From assembly GCA_018656865.1 (NCBI GenBank), contig JABHYO010000158.1:1-33921 (forward strand): a DNA stretch of 33,921 bases. The letters are read 5' to 3'. This document shows positions 27,830 to 33,921 of the stretch, piece by piece. Positions within the stretch are counted from its first letter, which is position 1. Every line of letters starts with the position of its first letter. The position numbers were made by a program, and so were the translations under genes. Below the pieces are notes generated by a model. That model did not search any database. It had not been told where the DNA came from and saw nothing but the letters and a program-made list of their open reading frames with translations. Source of the DNA: Gammaproteobacteria bacterium (GTDB taxonomy: Bacteria; Pseudomonadota; Gammaproteobacteria; Pseudomonadales; Azotimanducaceae).

Positions 27830-28798
27830 GTGGCTGAACTAAAGATTTTCTCAGGTAATGCCCATCGGGATCTGGCGGTCAGAGTTGTAGACCGGCTGAG
27901 AATGGATCTGGGTGTAGCCGATGTCGGTCGTTTCAGTGATGGTGAAATCGCTGTTGAGATTCAGGAAAATGTTCGCGGTAAGGATGTATTTGTCATTCAG
28001 CCGACCTGTGCGCCGACGAATGACAATTTAATGGAACTGATGGTCGTCGCTGATTGTCTGCAGCGGGCGTCAGCAGCCAGGGTGACAGCGGTAATTCCGT
28101 ACTTTGGCTACGCGAGACAGGACCGACGAGTTCGATCAGCGAGGGTGCCGATCACAGCCAAGGTTGTGGCTAACATGCTTGAGAGCGCCGGTATAAATCG
28201 AGTGCTGACGATTGATCTGCATGCTGATCAGATTCAGGGTTTTTTTGAGATCCCTGTGGACAATATATATGCATCACCGGTGCTGCTGCTGGATATTGAG
28301 CGGCAGGACTACGAAGACCTGATGATCGTGTCACCGGATGTAGGCGGTGTTGTCAGAGCGAGAGCAATGGCAAAACAGCTGGATGATGCAGACCTCGCTA
28401 TCATCGACAAGCGGCGGCCTGAGGCTAACGCTGCAGAGGTAATGCACATCATTGGCGATGTCGATGGACGCACATGTCTTCTGGTGGATGACATGGTGGA
28501 TACCGCAGGAACATTGTGTGCTGCGGCTGGTGCATTGAAGGAAAACGGTGCCAAAAAAGTTATCGCCTACTGTACACACCCGGTGCTGTCCGGTAAGGCG
28601 ATGCAGAATATCAATAACTCGACACTGGATGAACTGGTGGTCACAGATACGATTCCTTTGTCTGCTGAAGCAGAGGAATCAACAAAAATTCGGCAACTGA
28701 GCGTTGCCGATGAGCTGGCTGAATCGATTCGACGCATCAATAACGAAGAGTCGTTGAGTGCGCTATTTAAGAAGAGGATTCAACCAGCATTATTTTAA
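27830..28798 (+). CDS. prs: Ribose-phosphate pyrophosphokinase
   Basis: This enzyme makes PRPP from ribose-5-phosphate and ATP for nucleotide, His, Trp and NAD synthesis. From GTG 27830 it has 322 residues (E. coli 315) and begins [19 protein letters not shown]. The open frame extends back through the tRNA, but that part is not protein-coding. Motifs include FGYARQDRR, the [11 protein letters not shown] segment, [13 protein letters not shown] and the PRPP-binding loop [21 protein letters not shown] precedes the start. No separate promoter is evident between tRNA-Gln and prs. Confidence 0.97.
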   Translation: MAELKIFSGNAHRDLAVRVVDRLRMDLGVADVGRFSDGEIAVEIQENVRGKDVFVIQPTCAPTNDNLMELMVVADCLQRASAARVTAVIPYFGYARQDRRVRSARVPITAKVVANMLESAGINRVLTIDLHADQIQGFFEIPVDNIYASPVLLLDIERQDYEDLMIVSPDVGGVVRARAMAKQLDDADLAIIDKRRPEANAAEVMHIIGDVDGRTCLLVDDMVDTAGTLCAAAGALKENGAKKVIAYCTHPVLSGKAMQNINNSTLDELVVTDTIPLSAEAEESTKIRQLSVADELAESIRRINNEESLSALFKKRIQPALF

Positions 28799-28802
28799 CG
28801 AT

Positions 28803-28882
28803 GTCATCCTGAGGTGTGCCGGGGTCGCGCACGCCCGAAGGATCTCGACGAGATTCTTCACCCTTTCAGGGTTCAGAATGAC
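28803..28882. repeat. Dispersed palindromic repeat, copy D
   Basis: A full-length copy runs from GTCATCCTGAG to CAGAATGAC, with CCGGGGTCGCGCACG and GAAGGATCTCG inside. The internal GC-rich part is shared, in inverted orientation, with copy E at 31362. It lies between prs and rplY. Confidence 0.85.
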
Positions 28883-28938
28883 TTAATAGTCAACGATCGC
28901 GGTCGCAGCTTTCGTTGACACTATCTAAGGAGCTAGAA

Positions 28939-29619
28939 ATGGCTGATTTTGAACTGAACGCAGAACTGCGTACTGACATGGGGAAAGGTGCGAGCCGCCG
29001 CCTGCGTCGAATTGCGGACCTGGTCCCGGCAATCCTTTATGGTGCCGCTAAGGATCCGCTTCCACTATCCATTGCTCACAAGGACCTGCACAAGGCATGT
29101 GAGAATGAGGCATTTTTCTCACACATCATTACGATCAAGGCGGATGGCAAGTCCCAGGAAGCGATTCTGAAGGATCTGCAGAGACATCCTGCCAGGGATC
29201 GGATTATGCATGTGGACTTCATGCGCATTCAGATGGATCAAGCGATTACTGTTGAAGTACCGTTGCACTTTATCAACGAGGATTTGTGCGTCGGTGTCAA
29301 ACAGAGTGGTGGCATCATCTCTCACAACATGACATCGCTGGAAATCACTTGTCTGCCTGGTGCCCTGCCGGAATACATTGAAGTAGATATTGCCGACCTC
29401 GATCTCGGAAGTGCGATTCACATGAGTGAGATCACGCTGACTGAGGGTCTGGCCATTCAATCGCTGCAGCTGGGTCCGGATCATGACCACGTTGTTGTTT
29501 CGGTACACGCACCGAAACGAGTGGAAGAGATTGAGGAAGAAGTAGATGCTGAGGTTGATGGTGAAGCGCCTGAAGCAGATGCGTCGACTGAAGGTGAAGG
29601 TTCCGAGGGGGACGAGTAA
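28939..29619 (+). CDS. rplY: 50S ribosomal protein bL25 (CTC form)
   Basis: bL25 binds 5S rRNA in the large ribosomal subunit. The 226 residues form the long CTC version: an N-terminal 5S-binding domain (about 1-92, from MADFELNAELRTDMGKGASR), then a TL5/CTC C-terminal domain and an acidic tail (VEEIEEEVDAEVDGEAPEAD). AAGGAG at 28927-28932 selects ATG 28939 over the longer frame from 28915. It lies between prs and pth in the usual order. Confidence 0.96.
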   Translation: MADFELNAELRTDMGKGASRRLRRIADLVPAILYGAAKDPLPLSIAHKDLHKACENEAFFSHIITIKADGKSQEAILKDLQRHPARDRIMHVDFMRIQMDQAITVEVPLHFINEDLCVGVKQSGGIISHNMTSLEITCLPGALPEYIEVDIADLDLGSAIHMSEITLTEGLAIQSLQLGPDHDHVVVSVHAPKRVEEIEEEVDAEVDGEAPEADASTEGEGSEGDE

Positions 29620-29633
29620 ACTCGTCACCCGGT

Positions 29634-30260
29634 GTGAGCACACCTGGTAATTCTGCGCCCCTCGACTTGATTGTCGGGATAGGTAATCCGGGCAACGACT
29701 ATGCAGAGACCCGACATAATGTGGGTGTCTGGTTTGTCGATGCGCTGGCGAGTTGGCATGGGGCGTCTTTCAAGACCGAAAAGAAGTTCCAGGGTCGAGT
29801 AGCCACAATTGTGCTGGCGGATCGAGAAGTCAGATTGCTGGTGCCGGATACCTATATGAATCATTCCGGCCGCAGCGTAGGAGCACTGGTGAACTTCTAC
29901 AAAATACCTGTTGATGCACTGATGATTGCCCATGACGAGATCGACTTCCCGGTGGGTAAGGTCAGATTCAAGCAGGGCGGCGGTCTTGCCGGGCACAACG
30001 GATTGAGAGATATCTCCTCTAGCCTGGGTGGGAATAAGGATTTTAACCGTCTTAGGATTGGTGTTGGTCATCCCGGCCATCAGGATGGTGTTACGGGACA
30101 TGTACTGGGAAAGGTCAGCAAGCACGATCGTTCTACGATCAATGCTTGTATAGATGAGGCACTGCGGGCGATGCCGCTCGCAGTTGGAGGTGACTGGCAG
30201 GGAGCGATGCAGCAACTGCACAACGCGCCTCAGCCGTTTCAAGCGAAAGATGGTGAGTAA
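29634..30260 (+). CDS. pth: Peptidyl-tRNA hydrolase
   Basis: Pth frees tRNA from prematurely released peptidyl-tRNA. The 208 residues include [20 protein letters not shown] (catalytic His in HNVG), [32 protein letters not shown] and GHNGLRDI, which are the family motifs. The start is GTG 29634, 14 bases after rplY. The stop overlaps the ychF start by one base (TAATG), indicating coupled translation. Confidence 0.97.
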   Translation: MSTPGNSAPLDLIVGIGNPGNDYAETRHNVGVWFVDALASWHGASFKTEKKFQGRVATIVLADREVRLLVPDTYMNHSGRSVGALVNFYKIPVDALMIAHDEIDFPVGKVRFKQGGGLAGHNGLRDISSSLGGNKDFNRLRIGVGHPGHQDGVTGHVLGKVSKHDRSTINACIDEALRAMPLAVGGDWQGAMQQLHNAPQPFQAKDGE

Positions 30261-31351
30261 TGGGATTTAATTGTGGCATTGTCGGACTGCCTAATGTCGG
30301 TAAGTCGACCCTTTTCAATGCGCTGACCAAAGCGGGTGTCGGTGCCGAGAATTTCCCATTCTGTACCATAGAACCGAATTCTGGTGTTGTACCGATGCCA
30401 GACACCAGACTCGACAAAATCGCCGCCATCGTTTCACCGGATAAGGTGATCCCGACTACGATGGAGTTTGTCGATATTGCTGGTCTGGTTGAGGGTGCAT
30501 CCAAAGGTGAGGGTTTGGGCAATCAGTTTCTCGCCAATATCCGTGAGACTGATGCGATTGCTCATGTGGTGCGTTGTTTCGAGGATGAGAACGTGACTCA
30601 TGTCGCCAATCGTATCCACCCGGCGGAAGATATCGAAATCATCAATACAGAGTTGCAACTGGCTGACCTGCAGACCATCGAAAACGCTATTAACCGGGTG
30701 TCGCGTGTCGCCAAGAGCGGCGACAAGGATGAGCTGGCACACCTTCAGTATCTGGAAGGTATGCAAGCCCATATCGATGAAGGCCAGCAGGCACGCACCT
30801 TTGAAACCAGCGATGAGTATCAGGAGGTCCTGCGAGATCTTCATCTTCTCACCATGAAGCCGGTGCTTTATATTGCCAACGTCGATGAGGATGGTTTCGA
30901 GAACAACCCTCATCTGGAGGTGGTGAAGCAGATAGCAGCAATTGAATCGTCCGAAGTTGTGGCCATCTGCAACAAGCTGGAAGCGGAAATTGTCGAGCTG
31001 GAGGATGATGAACGTCTGGAGTTCTTAAACGACCTCGGCATGGACGAACCCGGTCTCGACAAAGTCATCAGGGCAGGTTACCGGTTGCTGGGTTTACAGA
31101 CCTATTTTACCGCTGGGCCGAAGGAAGCTCGTGCCTGGACCGTCAGGCTTGGATTCAGTGCGCCCCAGGCTGCAGGTGTTATCCATACTGATTTTGAACG
31201 CGGCTTCATCAAGGCCGAAGTAATCTCATATGATGATTACATAGAGTTCAATGGTGAAGCAGGAGCCAAAGAAGTCGGTAAGTGGCGTCAGGAGGGCAAG
31301 GACTACATTGTCCAGGATGGTGACGTCATCCATTTCAGATTCAACGTTTGA
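30260..31351 (+). CDS. ychF: Ribosome-binding ATPase YchF (Obg family)
   Basis: YchF is an Obg-like P-loop protein that prefers ATP to GTP and binds ribosomes; it has been linked to redox-stress responses. The 363 residues match family size. Motifs are the P-loop [33 protein letters not shown] (G3 region) and the C-terminal TGS-like domain with [13 protein letters not shown]. The start overlaps the pth stop. A repeat element follows its stop and may act as the transcript end. Confidence 0.97.
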   Translation: MGFNCGIVGLPNVGKSTLFNALTKAGVGAENFPFCTIEPNSGVVPMPDTRLDKIAAIVSPDKVIPTTMEFVDIAGLVEGASKGEGLGNQFLANIRETDAIAHVVRCFEDENVTHVANRIHPAEDIEIINTELQLADLQTIENAINRVSRVAKSGDKDELAHLQYLEGMQAHIDEGQQARTFETSDEYQEVLRDLHLLTMKPVLYIANVDEDGFENNPHLEVVKQIAAIESSEVVAICNKLEAEIVELEDDERLEFLNDLGMDEPGLDKVIRAGYRLLGLQTYFTAGPKEARAWTVRLGFSAPQAAGVIHTDFERGFIKAEVISYDDYIEFNGEAGAKEVGKWRQEGKDYIVQDGDVIHFRFNV

Positions 31352-31361
31352 CGCCAGCGGC

Positions 31362-31433
31362 GTCATCCTGAGACGCAGGTCGAAGGATCTCGAGACCCTT
31401 CGGTCGTGCGCGACCCCGGTAGCTCAGGGTGAC
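31362..31433. repeat. Dispersed palindromic repeat, copy E
   Basis: The element runs from GTCATCCTGAG to CAGGGTGAC, with CGAAGGATCTCGAGACC inside and a compact hairpin GGTCG-TGCG-CGACC at 31402-31415. Read on the minus strand it aligns with copy D. It separates ychF from the converging hvf operon and could serve as terminator for one or both. Confidence 0.85.
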
Positions 31434-31453
31434 TGCTTTTCGCTTAGAGTGAC

Positions 31454-32059
31454 TCAGAGTGATTTGGCGACTCGAAATCGACGTTTGATCCAATAGTCAA
31501 CGCTGACATAACGACCGCCACCCAGGTACAACAGTGCTATAAGCATGACCAGGTAAGTTGCGGCGAATTCGATGCCGTTGTTCAGAACGACGTAGTTGCC
31601 ATGCTCGCTCAGCCAACTGTAGTTACCATGCTCTTGCAGAATCGACTTGGCGCGATCGAGTCGTTCGACCGCGGCCATAGTCCTGTCTGTGGCGAAAATG
31701 CCACTGCCTTCAGCGATGGCTAACCAGCCGTTGGGCCAATGTACCGAAAAAATGGCAACCAGCATTGTAAATATGAGTGGAATGGATATCCATCGTGTGG
31801 CAAAACCAAATACCAGAAAAACAGCGCCGATCAGTTCCGCTGCGGTTGCCAGATATGCCATCAGCCAGGGCATGGGAAGACCCAGGCCCCAGTCCGGGTT
31901 ACCGAACCAGGCGACAGTATTGTCGAAACCATTGTATTTGTTGATGCCGGCCATGTAGAAGATCGGTGCTAGGTAGGCTCGAAGCAACAACGGCGCCAGA
32001 AAATCAGCCTTAAAGGAAAGCTCCAGCATGTCCTGAAATCGGTTGAGCATTGTAATCAT
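31454..32059 (-). CDS. hvfD: DoxX-family membrane protein of hvf/bufferin operon (HvfD-like)
   Basis: The 201-residue inner-membrane protein has about four helices (LLLRAYLAPIFYMAGINKY, WLMAYLATAAELIGAVFLV, ISIPLIFTMLVAIFSVH, IEFAATYLVMLIALLYLGG). A soluble loop of about 45 residues lies before the last helix and contains two EHGNY copies (EHGNYSWLSEHGNY). This fits the DoxX subunit of HvfABCD/bufferin operons, whose exact role is unsettled; membrane handling of the peptide or of electrons is conceivable. ATG 32059 lies 3 bases after the hvfC stop. Confidence 0.85.
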   Translation of the reverse strand: MITMLNRFQDMLELSFKADFLAPLLLRAYLAPIFYMAGINKYNGFDNTVAWFGNPDWGLGLPMPWLMAYLATAAELIGAVFLVFGFATRWISIPLIFTMLVAIFSVHWPNGWLAIAEGSGIFATDRTMAAVERLDRAKSILQEHGNYSWLSEHGNYVVLNNGIEFAATYLVMLIALLYLGGGRYVSVDYWIKRRFRVAKSL

Positions 32060-32062
32060 TGT

Positions 32063-32818
32063 TTATTCCTCTATGAAAATTCTGTGTTCATTAAAGGACT
32101 GCAGAAGAGTGGATCCGTTACGGATAAATTCATCCTTGTCGACGGATTTGTCGTGGAGATTGATTTGGTCGGCGACATTTTCGAGCCAGTCTCTGGCTAT
32201 GAGACCGGGTTTTCGCTGAATTTCATGCAACAGTTGAAAAGAAAGCAGCTGCAGTTCGAAAAATCTGACTTTCTCCTCGGCATCCCGCAGGACGAGTAGG
32301 TAAACAGGCTCGGTTCCAGGTTCGCCTGGCTGAAATTCAGGGCGAATCCGGTGCACGGGATACTGATAGGCGAGTGGCAGGGCAAGGGGTGATAACTGAA
32401 GTGGAGTATCCGCGATTAATTGCGGTTCGATAACTTCAGCGGGTGGATTCTCGTCCAGGGTGTACAGGGAGAGTTCAATCCACTCATAGTGCGCAAGCTC
32501 CGGCAGGAAGTCCGGGTAGTCGCCGAGTAACTGGCTCTGGGCGAGATACTCGGCGAACTCACCTGATAGCTCCATGAAATAGGGTGTCTGTGACTGGTGG
32601 GAGACGAAAAAGTCTCTGACCATGCGATCCCAACGATCCTCTGAAAGAATGCTGTGAATCACCGGAAAGAAGTCCGCCAGCAGTGCCGACACATTGTTGA
32701 AAATGAGTTCGGAATAAATTCCAACCCGGCGTTCATCAAGGCCGAGGGGTACTGGCACATGATCCGGATTCCGTAGATGCTCCGTAAAGGCTTTCTGGAT
32801 TTCCTGCAGTTCGCCCAT
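32063..32818 (-). CDS. hvfC: DUF2063-family partner of DUF692 oxidase (HvfC-like)
   Basis: The 251-residue cytoplasmic protein has the DUF2063 N-terminal domain (RRVGIYSELIFNNVSALLADFF, about 26-48) and a second domain in the C-terminal part. In related systems this protein works with the DUF692 enzyme, binds the precursor leader and is required for its modification. ATG overlaps the hvfB stop by 4 bases (ATGA), consistent with a tight stoichiometric pair. The length and order hvfB-hvfC-hvfD match known bufferin loci. Confidence 0.9.
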   Translation of the reverse strand: MGELQEIQKAFTEHLRNPDHVPVPLGLDERRVGIYSELIFNNVSALLADFFPVIHSILSEDRWDRMVRDFFVSHQSQTPYFMELSGEFAEYLAQSQLLGDYPDFLPELAHYEWIELSLYTLDENPPAEVIEPQLIADTPLQLSPLALPLAYQYPVHRIRPEFQPGEPGTEPVYLLVLRDAEEKVRFFELQLLSFQLLHEIQRKPGLIARDWLENVADQINLHDKSVDKDEFIRNGSTLLQSFNEHRIFIEE

Positions 32819-33642
32819 CAGACCCGCACCTGTCGTTCCTTGATCATGGCAATTTCCTGTAACAGCTCTTCGATACTGGGAATGTTGAAGTCCCGCTCCA
32901 GGAGGGTGGGCGTATTGCCGATGATTCGGTAGGTCTGGTCCAGCAGATCCCAGACCGGATCGATTACATCGGCACCGTGGGTGTCGACAATCAGCCCGTC
33001 CGGTTCAATATAGTGACCCGCTATGTGCAGATAAGTGACCCGGTCGAGAGGTAGAGCCTTGATATACTCAATCGGGTCGTATCCGTGGTTAAGACTGTTG
33101 ACGTAAACGTTGTTTACGTCGAGTAGCAGGTTGCAGTCCGCTTCCTCAATCACGGCTTTGATGAAATCAACTTCGGGGAAGTCCTTCTTCGGTGAAATGT
33201 AGTAGGAGACATTCTCCAGCGACATGCGCTGGCCGAGGATAGCCTGTACCCGCCGGACTCTATCAGCCGTGTAGTGAACAGCTTCCTCAGTGAAAGGCAT
33301 CGGCAGCAAGTCGTATAACTGTCCACCATCATTGGAGTAGGAAAGGTGTTCACTGTAGATCACAACATTGTGGTCATCAATAAAGTCGCGAATAGAGCAG
33401 ACCAGGTCTTCGTCGAGTGGTACTGGCCCACCGATAGATAGCGATAACCCGTGAGCAAGAATGGGCACCTGTTCGCTGATTTCCTTCAATTGTCGACCAA
33501 GTCGACCACCGAGTCCGATCCAGTTTTCGGGCGCAAGTTCAAAGAAATCTATTTCTTCGGGAATAGATTCAGCCAGTTCCGTGATCATGGGTCGGCGCAG
33601 TCCTATGCCTGCACCAATGAGGGTTTGGGTTGCTTTTTCCAT
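32818..33642 (-). CDS. hvfB: DUF692 multinuclear iron oxidase (HvfB/BufB/MbnB-like)
   Basis: DUF692 (MNIO) enzymes are TIM-barrel oxidases that use a two- or three-iron site and O2 to modify Cys in RiPP precursors; MbnB and HvfB are examples. The 274 residues carry likely metal ligands throughout: H64 (LAHGLS), E98 and H99 (SEHLSY), E143 (SLENVS), D175 (LLDVNN), H206 and H210 (LHIAGHY), D220 and H222 (DTHGAD), E249 (LLERDF). Ligand numbers are by motif, not alignment. It is intact. ATG 33642 has no Shine-Dalgarno (upstream CTCTCCTCG), and a strong hairpin lies between it and the precursor gene, suggesting lower expression than hvfA. Confidence 0.93.
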   Translation of the reverse strand: MEKATQTLIGAGIGLRRPMITELAESIPEEIDFFELAPENWIGLGGRLGRQLKEISEQVPILAHGLSLSIGGPVPLDEDLVCSIRDFIDDHNVVIYSEHLSYSNDGGQLYDLLPMPFTEEAVHYTADRVRRVQAILGQRMSLENVSYYISPKKDFPEVDFIKAVIEEADCNLLLDVNNVYVNSLNHGYDPIEYIKALPLDRVTYLHIAGHYIEPDGLIVDTHGADVIDPVWDLLDQTYRIIGNTPTLLERDFNIPSIEELLQEIAMIKERQVRV

Positions 33643-33661
33643 ATTCGAGGAGAGCAGAGCT

Positions 33662-33683
33662 GGTTCCCCTGAGCCGGGGAACC
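33662..33683. terminator. Intercistronic hairpin between hvfA and hvfB
   Basis: Perfect 8-bp arms GGTTCCCC (33662-33669) and GGGGAACC (33676-33683) enclose a 6-nt loop. Read on the minus strand no T-tract follows, so it is probably a partial attenuator or an mRNA-stabilising 3' structure for the hvfA segment, not a full terminator. Confidence 0.6.
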
Positions 33684-33702
33684 TTATACACCTCAGGTCA
33701 GG

Positions 33703-33921
33703 CTAGGAGCCGCACTTACCTTCGCCACATTTGCCTTCTGTGGTCTTCGCCTGTGAAGAATCTCCACCACACTTGCCCTCAGACTTGGCCTTTCCCTCTG
33801 AAGAATCGCCGCCACACTTGCCCTCAGACTTGGCCTTTCCCTCTGAAGAATCGCCGCCACACTTGCCCTCACCGCAGGAGCCCTCAGACTTGGCCTTTCC
33901 CTTTGAGGAATCGTCGCCACA
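33703..33921 (-). CDS. hvfA: Repetitive EGKCG precursor peptide (HvfA/BufA-like), 5'-truncated
   Basis: The minus-strand frame read from the window edge gives 72 residues and ends at TAG (33703-33705). It is built of modules such as GDSSEGKAKSEGKCG and ends EGKCGEGKCGS. Five EGKCG motifs and one EGSCG are visible. EGKCG Cys residues are the modification sites in HvfA-type, copper-binding RiPPs. Length, Cys repeats and the adjacent hvfB/C/D make the call firm. The N-terminal signal peptide and leader lie outside the window, so total length, start and promoter cannot be seen. A 75-residue Arg-rich ORF in another frame of the same strand is an artefact of the repeats. Confidence 0.9.
   Translation of the reverse strand, partial: CGDDSSKGKAKSEGSCGEGKCGGDSSEGKAKSEGKCGGDSSEGKAKSEGKCGGDSSQAKTTEGKCGEGKCGS
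33781..33870 (-). repeat. Two identical 45-bp tandem units in hvfA
   Basis: 33781-33825 and 33826-33870 are identical at every base. Each codes for one 15-residue EGKCG module. Partly diverged units flank them (33740-33780, and 33886 to the edge), with a 15-bp insertion at 33871-33885 coding for the extra SCGEG segment. Confidence 0.92.

Noticed and set aside
33693-33920. 75-residue Arg/Pro-rich ORF in another frame over the hvfA repeats
   Set aside because: It is a frame shadow of the 45-bp repeats; the EGKCG frame fits a known family and the neighbouring genes.
33736-33921. Possible CRISPR-like array
   Set aside because: Units are directly tandem with no unique spacers and code for a protein repeat.

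Overview
The window is a stretch of gammaproteobacterial chromosome. The evidence is its conserved housekeeping blocks: proA-nadD-rsfS-rlmH-mrdA-rodA-mltB-rlpA-dacA-ybeD-lipB-lipA on the plus strand, hemA-prfA-prmC-moeB on the minus strand, and TPR lipoprotein-lolB-tRNA-Gln-prs-rplY-pth-ychF on the plus strand. Moderate GC, frequent GTG/TTG starts and a mix of marine/environmental-type accessory genes suggest an uncultivated or environmental lineage. I cannot name a genus from this sequence alone.

Layout. Positions 1-5.2 kb: a dispersed repeat fragment, a bidirectional terminator, uvrA (minus), then divergent yajR-like MFS transporter and ssb. 5.2-9.3 kb: an accessory patch with a secreted JAMM/DUF4329-like protein, a divergent winged-helix/TolB-like/TPR regulator, uppP and a LON-domain protein. 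9.3-20.7 kb: mpg (minus), then the elongasome/NAD/ribosome-maturation/lipoate operon, tightly packed with several overlapping genes. 20.7-25.1 kb (minus): an F420-type nitroreductase that overlaps lipA tail to tail, then moeB, prmC, prfA and hemA in a translationally overlapping operon. 25.3-31.4 kb: outer-membrane lipoprotein genes, tRNA-Gln, prs, rplY, pth and ychF. ispE, normally between lolB and the tRNA, is absent from this place.

The most interesting locus is the right edge (31.45-33.92 kb, minus). It is a four-gene hvfABCD/bufferin-type RiPP metallophore operon: a DoxX membrane protein (hvfD), a DUF2063 partner (hvfC), a DUF692 multinuclear iron oxidase (hvfB), and the C-terminal 72 residues of a repetitive precursor (hvfA) with five EGKCG modification modules. 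By analogy with characterised relatives, HvfB/HvfC would convert the EGKCG cysteines into copper-binding heterocycle/thioamide groups. The precursor carries two perfectly identical 45-bp units, and a strong hairpin separates it from the maturation genes.

Five intergenic copies of an imperfect palindromic element (core GTCATCCTGAG / GAAGGATCT) are scattered through the window. Several genes need non-ATG starts; lipB appears to begin at CTG.
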